Made by a program: the position numbers and the translations under genes. The notes beneath the pieces are model-generated. The model saw nothing but the letters and a program-made list of their open reading frames with translations, did no database searches and had not been told where the DNA came from. Shown here piece by piece: positions 21,979 to 29,672 of a DNA stretch of 29,672 bases. Origin of the DNA: DAITAZ01 sp036824045 (lineage in GTDB: Bacteria > Pseudomonadota > Gammaproteobacteria > Burkholderiales > Rhodocyclaceae). Within the stretch, counting starts at the first letter, position 1, and the number at the start of each line of letters is the position of its first letter. The stretch lies in contig DAITAZ010000044.1 in the NCBI GenBank assembly GCA_036824045.1, positions 1-29,672 of the forward strand, written 5' to 3'.

Positions 21979-22045
21979 GCATGCGCCCGCCCGGCTGCCC
22001 CGACGGGCGTGCTCGCCTCCCCCGGAGAGAGGAGGCCACGCAGCG
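21974..22045. repeat. Diverged copy of the palindromic repeat, between xerD and ybaK
   Basis: Aligned by eye with the repeat at the assembly gap, it keeps GATGAGCA, CCCGCCCGGC, GCCC then GA then GGG, CCTCCC, GAG, and CGCAGCG in the same order and nearly the same spacing. The xerD stop TGA (21976-21978) lies inside its first bases. The stems are less perfect than in the gap copies. Confidence 0.6.
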
Positions 22046-22061
22046 AAAGGAAGATCGTCCC

Positions 22062-22556
22062 ATGAGCCATAAAGCGCAGCACGCGCCGGAAACACCGGCC
22101 ACCCAGTTCCTCAAGAAACACGGGGTCGTCTTCACCCACCATCCTTACGCCTACGAGGAACATGGCGGCACCCGGGTTTCCGCCCGCGAACTGGGTGTGG
22201 ACGAGCATGCGGTGATCAAGACCCTGATCATGGAGGATGAGCGCGCCCAACCCCTGGTGGTGCTGATGCACGGGGACCGCAAGGTCTCCACCAAGGAACT
22301 GGCCCGACAGGCCGGCGTGAAGAAGATCGAACCCTGCAAACCCGAGGTCGCTCAGCGCCACACGGGCTATCTGGTTGGGGGTACTTCACCCTTTGGCACC
22401 CGGAAGCGCATGCCCGTGTATCTGGAAGACAGCATCGCCGTCCTCCCCCGCATCTACATCAATGGCGGGCGGCGGGGCTTCCTGGTGGGCATCGACCCGC
22501 AGGAACTGATCCGGGTGCTGGCGCCCAAGCGGGTGAATTGCGCGCTGGCCGACTAG
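22062..22556 (+). CDS. ybaK: Cys-tRNA(Pro)/Cys-tRNA(Cys) deacylase YbaK
   Basis: A trans-editing deacylase of the YbaK/ProX/INS superfamily that hydrolyses Cys mischarged on tRNA-Pro. The 164-residue protein shows the conserved sequence: GVDEHAVIKTLIM with the essential Lys, LVVLMHGDRKVSTKELAR, and GYLVGGTSPFGTRKRMPVY, which is diagnostic of YbaK. ATG 22062 is preceded by AAAGGAAG at 22046-22053. The upstream repeat separates it from xerD. Its TAG stop shares bases with the opposing folB stop, so no terminator fits between the two genes. Confidence 0.93.
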   Translation: MSHKAQHAPETPATQFLKKHGVVFTHHPYAYEEHGGTRVSARELGVDEHAVIKTLIMEDERAQPLVVLMHGDRKVSTKELARQAGVKKIEPCKPEVAQRHTGYLVGGTSPFGTRKRMPVYLEDSIAVLPRIYINGGRRGFLVGIDPQELIRVLAPKRVNCALAD

Positions 22557-22915
22557 AGGCCGTCGGGTCTGCGTCCCCGCTCGATGGTCACCCCCACCCG
22601 GCGGACGTTCTTCATGATGCCCATCTTGGCGATGGAGATCTTGACCCAGGGGGTGCCGAATTCGTTGAGCAACAGGGCGATGACGTACTCGCCGAGGGTT
22701 TCCAGCAGGTTGAAGTGGCGCTGGGCCAACTCGGCCCGGATGCGCTCGATCACCTCGGCATAGCTAATGGTGTCTGCGATGTCGTCGTGCTCGGCGGCGG
22801 CATCGGGCACGCCGAACACCAGACTGATCTCCAGCGTCTGGGGCGCGGCCTTTTCCCTGGGGTAGATGCCGACCCAGGCTTCTACACGCATGTCGTCGAT
22901 GAAAATACAGTCCAT
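22553..22915 (-). CDS. folB: Dihydroneopterin aldolase
   Basis: Cleaves 7,8-dihydroneopterin to 6-hydroxymethyl-dihydropterin in folate synthesis, in the cytoplasm. The 120-residue product has the family pattern: MDCIFIDDMRVEAWVGIYPREK at the start, a D-T-I-S-Y-A-E-V segment forming the pterin site, LLETLGEYVIALLL, and a C-terminal V-K-I-S-I-A-K strand, in which the Lys is the family's catalytic residue. ATG 22915 is used, 36 nt from the divergent plsY start. Its stop overlaps the ybaK stop in the palindrome CTAG. Confidence 0.92.
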   Translation of the reverse strand: MDCIFIDDMRVEAWVGIYPREKAAPQTLEISLVFGVPDAAAEHDDIADTISYAEVIERIRAELAQRHFNLLETLGEYVIALLLNEFGTPWVKISIAKMGIMKNVRRVGVTIERGRRPDGL

Positions 22916-22951
22916 GGCCGGGAAAGGTAGAATCCGCAACCTGAGGATTTT
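22916..22951. promoter_or_regulatory. Short divergent promoter interval between folB and plsY
   Basis: Only 36 nt separate the two start codons. On the plus strand TAGAAT (22928-22933) resembles a -10 box for plsY, and GAGGA (22943-22947) is its ribosome site. The matching -35 would fall inside folB. The folB promoter would likewise fall inside plsY or overlap this interval. Confidence 0.4.
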
Positions 22952-23572
22952 ATGGGATTCCCGATGACCACGCTCGCCTTCGTGATCGCTGCCTACCTGC
23001 TGGGCTGCGTGCCTTTTGCCGTATTGGTGTCCCGGCTGTTCGGACTGGCGGACCCCCGCAGTTACGGATCCGGCAACCCGGGGGCCACCAACGTGCTGCG
23101 CAGCGGCAACAAGCTGGCCGCGTTGCTGACCCTGCTGGGGGACGCGGCAAAGGGTTGGCTGGCGGTGTGGCTGGTCAAGACGTTCGGTGGGGTGTTCGGC
23201 GCCGGGGCCCTGGAGGTGGCGTGGGTGGCGGTCGCGGTGTTTCTGGGGCACGTGTTCCCCTTCACCCTGGGCTTCAAGGGGGGCAAGGGCGTGGCCACGG
23301 CGGCAGGCGTGCTGCTGGGCTTGAGTCCGGTGTTTGGTTTGGTGACCCTGGGGACCTGGTTGCTGGTGGCGTTCGTGACCCGCTATTCCTCCCTTGCTGC
23401 CCTGGCGGCCGCGGCCGAGGCGGCAGTGGCGAGCTGGGTAATGCTCGGTGGCATGCCCCTGGCGCCTGCGGTGGGGCTGATCAGCATGGTGCTGATCTGG
23501 CGCCATCGGGAGAACATCCAGCGCCTGCTGGCAGGCAAGGAAAGCCGGATCGGGGGCAAGAAGGCGGCCTGA
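22952..23572 (+). CDS. plsY: Acyl-phosphate:glycerol-3-phosphate acyltransferase
   Basis: PlsY makes lysophosphatidic acid from acyl-phosphate and glycerol-3-phosphate in the inner membrane, the step before PlsC. The 206-residue protein has about five membrane helices. Motif 1 is YGSGNPGATNVLRSG (about 34-48), motif 2 is GHVFPFTLGFKGGKGVAT (about 99-116), and motif 3 contains the S-S-L-A region after about 145. It ends in a basic cytoplasmic tail. ATG 22952 with GAGGA 4 nt upstream is chosen; ATG 22964 (MTTLAF) is the alternative. It is divergent from folB, a neighbour it shares in many proteobacteria, and convergent with tsaD after about 90 nt of GC-rich sequence with no clear terminator. 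Confidence 0.93.
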   Translation: MGFPMTTLAFVIAAYLLGCVPFAVLVSRLFGLADPRSYGSGNPGATNVLRSGNKLAALLTLLGDAAKGWLAVWLVKTFGGVFGAGALEVAWVAVAVFLGHVFPFTLGFKGGKGVATAAGVLLGLSPVFGLVTLGTWLLVAFVTRYSSLAALAAAAEAAVASWVMLGGMPLAPAVGLISMVLIWRHRENIQRLLAGKESRIGGKKAA

Positions 23573-23663
23573 GCCGCAGCGCTTGCCTCAGCCCCTGACC
23601 ACCGTTCAGACGGCGTCGGGCGCCGCCTCGGGGCGCTACTTGTTCAGCGGGCGGGGTGAGGCA

Positions 23664-24713
23664 TCAGCCCCGGGCGGCCGGGCCGCCGCCCGGGGCCTGC
23701 CCATGGGTGTGCAGCTCCCAGCGGGGATGCACGGCAAAGGCGCCGCCGGGGCTCAGCGTGGCTTTGCCCGCGGCCAGACGGAGGGCGCCGGCAAAGGCGA
23801 TCATGGCGCCGTTGTCGGTACACAGTTCCATTTCCGGGTAGAACACCCGGGCGCCCCGGACCCGGGCGGCCAGATCCAGGCTGGCCCGCAGGTGCCGGTT
23901 GGCGCCGACGCCGCCGGCCACCACCAGTTGCTTGAGCCGGGTCTGCTTGAGTGCAGCCATGCATTTACTCACCAGCACGTCCACCACCGCAGCCTGGAAG
24001 CTTGCGGCCAGGTCAGTCCGGTCAGTCTCATCCAGGGCTGACTGGTTGATCTGGGTGAGTACCGCAGTCTTCAGTCCGCTGAAGCTGAAATCCAGGTCGC
24101 CGCTGTGGATCATGGGGCGGGGCAGCTTGTACCGGCCCGGATCGCCGCCTTCCGCCAACCGCGCCAGGATGGGTCCGCCCGGGTAGGGCAGCCCCATCAG
24201 TTTGGCGGTCTTGTCGAAGGCTTCGCCGGCTGCGTCGTCCAGGGTTTCGCCCAGCAGTTCATACTCCCCGACTGCCTCCACCCGCATCAACTGGGTGTGG
24301 CCGCCGGAGACTAGCAGCGCCACAAACGGGAAGGCCGGGGGTGTGGCGGACAGGAGCGGTGAGAGCAGATGCCCCTCCAGGTGATGGATCGGCACTGCCG
24401 GAGTGCCAAGGGAAAAAGCCAGGGATTCCGCCACCGAGGCGCCCACCAGGAGCGCCCCGGCCAGGCCCGGGCCGGCGGTGTAGGCGATGGCGGTCAGGTC
24501 CGCCAGCCCGACGCCGGCCTGGCGCAGCGCCGCCTGAAGCAGGGGGCTCAGGCGGCGGATGTGGTCGCGGGAAGCCAGTTCGGGCACCACGCCACCGTAG
24601 GCTGCGTGCAGATCCACCTGGGAGTGCAGGGTGTGGCCCAGGAGGCCCTTTTCCGGGCAATAGACGGCCACTCCGGTCTCGTCGCAGGAAGTTTCGATGC
24701 CCAGTACCAGCAT
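23664..24713 (-). CDS. tsaD: tRNA N6-threonylcarbamoyladenosine transferase TsaD
   Basis: The catalytic transferase of t6A37 synthesis in tRNAs reading ANN codons, working with TsaB, TsaC and TsaE. The 349-residue ASKHA-fold protein begins MLVLGIETSCDETGVA. It has the metal-binding H111 and H115 (HHLEGH), SGGHTQLM, DDAAGEAFDKTAKLMGLPYPGG, and VVAGGVGANRHLR. The C-terminus ends in a Gly/Pro-rich tail. ATG 24713 matches the conserved family start. On the minus strand TAGAAT (24745 to 24740) may be its -10 box. It is divergent from rpsU, as in many proteobacteria. Confidence 0.95.
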   Translation of the reverse strand: MLVLGIETSCDETGVAVYCPEKGLLGHTLHSQVDLHAAYGGVVPELASRDHIRRLSPLLQAALRQAGVGLADLTAIAYTAGPGLAGALLVGASVAESLAFSLGTPAVPIHHLEGHLLSPLLSATPPAFPFVALLVSGGHTQLMRVEAVGEYELLGETLDDAAGEAFDKTAKLMGLPYPGGPILARLAEGGDPGRYKLPRPMIHSGDLDFSFSGLKTAVLTQINQSALDETDRTDLAASFQAAVVDVLVSKCMAALKQTRLKQLVVAGGVGANRHLRASLDLAARVRGARVFYPEMELCTDNGAMIAFAGALRLAAGKATLSPGGAFAVHPRWELHTHGQAPGGGPAARG

Positions 24714-24809
24714 GACCACATCCGGGGGATAAAAGCGGCATTCTACCGCCTGGTCTGCGCGTTTCCGCGGCGAGGGGAAATGGCCCGGCACGAATGTGCA
24801 AATTCCCTG

Positions 24810-24838
24810 TTGGAAACGTGGGCGGATTGATGTAGACT
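24810..24838 (+). promoter_or_regulatory. Probable sigma-70 promoter of rpsU
   Basis: TTGGAA (24810-24815), a 17-nt spacer, then TAGACT (24833-24838). The start point would be near 24845, leaving about 35 nt of leader before ATG 24880, with CAGAGGA as ribosome site. Confidence 0.6.
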
Positions 24839-24879
24839 CGAATGTTTCCAGAGCTTCGGGCCAACAGAGGATATTTGCA

Positions 24880-25092
24880 ATGCCGGGAATTCGCGTCAAA
24901 GAGAACGAACCGTTCGAGGTTGCCATCCGCCGTTTCAAGCGTACCGTTGAGAAGGCGGGCGTACTCACCGAACTTCGCTCCCGCGAGTTTTACGAAAAGC
25001 CGACCTCCGAGCGCAAGCGCAAGCTCGCTGCTGCCGTCAAGCGCCATCACAAGCGCCTGCGCAGCCAGACGCTGCCTCCCAAGCTCTACTGA
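24880..25092 (+). CDS. rpsU: 30S ribosomal protein S21
   Basis: A 70-residue basic protein of the small ribosomal subunit, which lies near the anti-Shine-Dalgarno end of 16S rRNA and helps initiation. The sequence MPGIRVKENEPFEVAIRRFKR, the EFYEKPTSERKRK segment and the Lys/Arg-rich tail are characteristic. The ribosome site AGAGG (24866-24870) lies 9 nt before ATG. It is the first gene of the macromolecular-synthesis operon. A terminator after it would let S21 be made in excess over DnaG and sigma-70. Confidence 0.97.
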   Translation: MPGIRVKENEPFEVAIRRFKRTVEKAGVLTELRSREFYEKPTSERKRKLAAAVKRHHKRLRSQTLPPKLY

Positions 25093-25158
25093 TCACGAGG
25101 TTCGGGCTTCCGCAGGGGCGGCAGCCCGGATCGCCCGGATCTGGATAGTCAAATCGTG

Positions 25159-25192
25159 CCTGCCCTGTGAAAAGGGTGGGCCGTTTTGTTTT
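25159..25192 (+). terminator. Intrinsic (leaky) terminator between rpsU and yqeY
   Basis: CCTGCCCT (25159-25166) pairs with AGGGTGGG (25173-25180), with two wobble pairs, around a 6-nt loop. It is followed by CCG and then the T-rich run TTTTGTTTTG. In the E. coli rpsU-dnaG interval a comparable attenuating terminator sets the operon's differential expression, so a similar role is inferred here. Confidence 0.6.
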
Positions 25193-25224
25193 GTGCTCCC
25201 ACCTTTTCCTTAGCTGAGGCTGCC

Positions 25225-25674
25225 ATGTCCCTGAGAGACCAGATCAACGAAGACATGAAATCCGCCATGCGGGCCAAGGATAGCGCCCGCCTGAGCGCCA
25301 TCCGCATGCTCCTGGCCGCGATCAAGCAGAAAGAGGTGGACGCTCGCGTCGTGCTGGCCGATGCGGAGATCGTGGCGGTGGTGGAAAAACAGGTCAAGCA
25401 GCGCCGGGAGTCCGCGGCCCAGTACGACGCGGGTGGCCGTGCCGATCTGGCCCAGGCGGAGCGCTTCGAGATCGAAGTGCTTGGTGCATATCTGCCGCCC
25501 GCCATGGATGCTGCCGAACTGCAGTCCCTGGTTGCGGCGGCCATGGCCGAGGTGGCGCCCAAGTCCCCCTCCGAGATGGGCAAGGTGATCGCCGTGCTCA
25601 AGCCCAAGGTGGCTGGCCGGGCTGACATGGGGCAGGTCTCCGCCCTGGTCAAGGCGGCCTTCGGCAAGGTCTGA
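25225..25674 (+). CDS. yqeY: GatB/YqeY domain protein
   Basis: A 149-residue cytoplasmic protein made entirely of the YqeY domain, which is also the C-terminal tRNA-binding part of the amidotransferase subunit GatB. The sequence MSLRDQINEDMKSAMRAKDSARLSAIRMLLAAIKQ, the R-R-E-S-A-A-Q-Y-D-A-G-G-R segment, Y-L-P, and the final GRADMGQVSALVK are typical. The free-standing protein has no firmly established function; tRNA or amidotransferase links are inferred from GatB. ATG 25225 with GAGG 5 nt upstream is used; an ATG at 25186 in the T-run is out of place. Its position between rpsU and dnaG is common in betaproteobacteria. Confidence 0.93.
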   Translation: MSLRDQINEDMKSAMRAKDSARLSAIRMLLAAIKQKEVDARVVLADAEIVAVVEKQVKQRRESAAQYDAGGRADLAQAERFEIEVLGAYLPPAMDAAELQSLVAAAMAEVAPKSPSEMGKVIAVLKPKVAGRADMGQVSALVKAAFGKV

Positions 25675-25680
25675 CCCCGC

Positions 25681-25712
25681 AGCCGGGCAAACCTTCGCCC
25701 GGCTTCTATAAT
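25681..25712 (+). promoter_or_regulatory. Hairpin fused to a TATAAT box between yqeY and dnaG
   Basis: AGCCGGGC (25681-25688) pairs perfectly with GCCCGGCT (25697-25704) around an 8-nt loop. The downstream arm runs straight into TCTATAATT, where TATAAT (25707-25712) is a perfect -10 box. No -35 matches 17 nt upstream; that position is CGGGCA inside the stem. The element could be a weak terminator of yqeY, a promoter of dnaG, or both. Confidence 0.45.
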
Positions 25713-25754
25713 TCACAGGCCCGGCCCATTGGCGGGTTGGCATACAGGCTGGCC

Positions 25755-27527
25755 GTGATTCCCGAGACATTCATTCAGAGTTTGCTGGAGCGGGTGGACA
25801 TCGTCGATGTCGTTGGCCGCTACGTTCCGCTCAAGAAAGCGGGCGCAAACTACTCGGCCTGTTGTCCCTTCCATTCAGAGAAGACGCCTTCCTTCACCGT
25901 CAGCCCAACCAAGCAGTTCTATCACTGCTTCGGGTGCGGCGCGCACGGCAGCGCGATCGGCTTTCTCATGCAGTATGCGGGCATGGGTTTCGTCGACACC
26001 GTAAAGGAACTGGCGCAAAGCGTCGGGATGGCCGTACCGGAGGACGAATTTTCCAGCCGGCCGCGGGATCCGGATGCGGTTTCTCCTTCCCAGTTGCACG
26101 AGGCGCTGGCCCGGGCGGCGAAGTTCTATCGCGACAAACTGAAGGAAAGCCCCGAGGCGATTGCCTACCTTAAATCCCGGGGGCTGACCGGAGAGGTGGC
26201 CGCCCGTTTTGGTATCGGCTTTGCGCCAGACGACTGGCAGGCGTTGCGCGCCGTGTTTCCGGACTACCAGCACCGGGCGCTGCTGGAGGCCGGGCTGGTG
26301 ATCGAGAACGACCAGGGGCGGCGGTACGACCGCTTCCGTGGTCGCATCATGTTCCCCATCGCCAACCAGAAAGGCGAAATGGTGGGCTTTGGCGGCCGGG
26401 TGATGGGGCAGGGGGAGCCCAAGTATCTCAATTCACCGGAAACGCCAGTGTTCTCCAAGGGGCGGGAACTCTACGGCCTGCCCCAGGCGCGGCAGGCGCT
26501 GCGGGAGACCAATACGGCGATCGTGGTGGAAGGTTATATGGACGTGGTGGCTCTGGCCCAGCACGGCGTGCCCAACGCGGTCGCCGCCCTGGGTACTGCG
26601 ACCACCGGCGATCACGTGCACAAGCTGCTGCGCCAGGTGGACCGGGTGGTCTTCTGTTTCGACGGCGATGCCGCCGGACGCAAGGCCGCCTGGCGGGCGC
26701 TGGAGGCGAGCTTGCCGCAACTGGCCGACAACAAGCTGATCGGGTTCTGCTTTTTGCCGCCGGAGCACGACCCGGATTCCTTCGTCCGCGAGAACGGCGC
26801 GCCGGCATTCGCCGAGGCCATCCGCCAGGCCGTGCCGTTGGCGGACTTCCTGCTGCGGGAACTGGCAGCCCGGGTGGATCTTGAAACCGCGGAGGGCCGC
26901 TCCCATCTCCTGTTCGACGCCAAGCCCCTGGTGGAAAAGGTGCAGGCGGGCCTGCTCAAGCTGCAACTGGTCAAGGCGCTGGCAAGCGCCGCTCAGTTGG
27001 AAAAGCGGGAAGCAGAGCAAGCGCTCGGCATCAAACCCCAGTGGAACGGGCGGCGGGATGCGCCGCCGCGCCAGTTGCCCCGCCGCCCGCCTTCGCCCAA
27101 GGCCCGCAAGCTCCTGGTGCTGGCCGCACAGCGGCCGGAATTTGCGGCCCGGGTGCCACCGGGGCTGATTGCGGACGACAGCGCCGAGGGCGCCGCGCTG
27201 CAGGCGCTCACGGACAAGGTGGCTGCCGGCCGGCTCGTCCAGGGCGGCGGAGTGGGGTCGTTGTTGGAGCATTTTCGTGACACAGAGCACGAGGCCGTGT
27301 TTGCCGGCATCGTCTCGGAGATCACCGAGAACTATTTCGACGACGACTCGATCGAAATCGTATTCACTGACACGCTGCGCCGGCTCGAAGCCGAACGCGA
27401 CAAACAGGCGCTGGACAAGCTTCTGGGCAAGGCCCGGGCCGGTTTGACCGCGGAGGAACAGCGGCAGATGAGCGAACTGCTGCGCCGCGTGCATGCGGCG
27501 CGGAACGTGCGCCGCGAGTCGGATTGA
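25755..27527 (+). CDS. dnaG: DNA primase
   Basis: DnaG makes the RNA primers for replication and works with the DnaB helicase. The 590-residue product has the usual length. The N-terminal zinc-binding domain has C37, H40, C58 and C61 (CPFH then CFGC). The catalytic core has the RNAP-like basic region and a TOPRIM domain with VVEGYMDVVAL (catalytic Glu) and FDGDAAGRKAA (Asp pair). A Pro/Arg linker (about 420-440) leads to the C-terminal DnaB-binding domain. GTG 25755 gives the typical MIPETFIQSLLERVDIVDVV start; TTG 25737 would add six residues. It follows a TATAAT box and precedes rpoD. Confidence 0.95.
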   Translation: MIPETFIQSLLERVDIVDVVGRYVPLKKAGANYSACCPFHSEKTPSFTVSPTKQFYHCFGCGAHGSAIGFLMQYAGMGFVDTVKELAQSVGMAVPEDEFSSRPRDPDAVSPSQLHEALARAAKFYRDKLKESPEAIAYLKSRGLTGEVAARFGIGFAPDDWQALRAVFPDYQHRALLEAGLVIENDQGRRYDRFRGRIMFPIANQKGEMVGFGGRVMGQGEPKYLNSPETPVFSKGRELYGLPQARQALRETNTAIVVEGYMDVVALAQHGVPNAVAALGTATTGDHVHKLLRQVDRVVFCFDGDAAGRKAAWRALEASLPQLADNKLIGFCFLPPEHDPDSFVRENGAPAFAEAIRQAVPLADFLLRELAARVDLETAEGRSHLLFDAKPLVEKVQAGLLKLQLVKALASAAQLEKREAEQALGIKPQWNGRRDAPPRQLPRRPPSPKARKLLVLAAQRPEFAARVPPGLIADDSAEGAALQALTDKVAAGRLVQGGGVGSLLEHFRDTEHEAVFAGIVSEITENYFDDDSIEIVFTDTLRRLEAERDKQALDKLLGKARAGLTAEEQRQMSELLRRVHAARNVRRESD

Positions 27528-27793
27528 TAGTATAATTTCCGGTTTTCCCGCCCGGGCTTGGTGCGCCCTGCGCACAGGTCGGGGTGGCGGACAACGGTGT
27601 CTGCGGGGGTGGTTCAAGGCGCGAAGGTGAGCGATTCTGCTCCCTGCGCCGGAAGTGTCGGACGAGGTCGGACCGACAGCACTACCCCAGGCGTTACTTG
27701 GGCTCCGTGCGTGGATGGTGGTGATCCGCGCCGCCCAAGGCGCTGTCCGCGACCACCCAGCGATTGCAAGCTTACCCGAATTCGAGGATTGAT
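27528..27793 (+). promoter_or_regulatory. rpoD promoter (TATAAT) and 250-nt structured leader
   Basis: TATAAT (27531-27536) begins 4 nt after the dnaG stop, without a good -35. The long interval up to ATG 27794 has no plausible gene. It contains a perfect hairpin, GTGCGC-CCT-GCGCAC (27561-27575). It also has a palindrome, GTCGGACCGAC, with a neighbouring direct repeat of GTCGGAC (about 27658-27676), and a GCGCC/GGCGC stem (27728-27743). GAGGA at 27784-27788 is the ribosome site. E. coli also has a separate rpoD promoter near the end of dnaG. A heat-shock or other alternative promoter may be present but was not identified. Confidence 0.5.

Positions 27794-29672
<1,879 letters not shown>

Noticed and set aside
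23573..23663. Terminator between convergent plsY and tsaD
   Set aside because: A weak CGGCG/CGCCG stem is visible near 23620, but there is no T-run on either strand.

Overview
This is a GC-rich, gene-dense chromosomal window that reads as a betaproteobacterium. Supporting signs are the miaB-ybeZ-ybeY-corC-lnt, glyQ-glyS-gmhB-plsC-ygjP-gloA and rpsU-yqeY-dnaG-rpoD gene orders, the two-subunit glycyl-tRNA synthetase, and protein sequences of Rhodocyclales/Nitrosomonadales flavour. The genus cannot be fixed from the sequence alone. Nearly everything is core housekeeping. There is no prophage, insertion sequence, CRISPR array or classical defence island, and one 100-base assembly gap.

Layout. 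Positions 1-77 (minus) carry a Met tRNA with its own promoter. A plus-strand run follows (264-8645): a small exported protein, miaB (tRNA modification), phoH-like ybeZ, ybeY (rRNA maturation), corC, lnt (lipoprotein N-acylation), a probable lipoprotein, and a membrane-anchored phosphodiester-glycosidase-like protein. Positions 8642-12440 (minus) hold a compact three-gene operon: a RavA-type MoxR AAA+ ATPase, a ViaA-type VWA protein, and a DUF4213/DUF364 protein of the putative heavy-metal-chelation family. A regulatory interval of about 540 bp (12441-12980) separates this from glyQS and contains two inverted repeats, a good sigma-70-like promoter and an unrecognised 46-codon gene. Positions 12981-18772 (plus) hold glyQ, glyS, gmhB, plsC, a YgjP-like metallopeptidase and gloA. 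The N gap between plsC and ygjP is flanked by an identical 50-base GC-rich repeat.

Positions 18841-22556 (plus) carry a chalcone-isomerase-like exported protein, an orphan TAXI solute-binding protein, ogt, xerD and a YbaK-type Cys-tRNA(Pro) deacylase. folB (minus) and plsY (plus) are divergent; tsaD (minus) is divergent from rpsU. The window ends in the macromolecular-synthesis operon rpsU-yqeY-dnaG-rpoD, with rpoD cut off by the window edge inside region 4.

How the genes work together. Translation fidelity and tRNA/rRNA maturation dominate (tRNA-Met, miaB, ybeY, glyQS, ybaK, tsaD, rpsU), together with envelope lipid synthesis (lnt, plsC, plsY, gmhB) and replication/transcription initiation (dnaG, rpoD). 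The least-described material is the ravA-viaA-DUF364 operon, the small gene with a strong promoter beside it, the dispersed palindromic repeat, and several orphan exported proteins.
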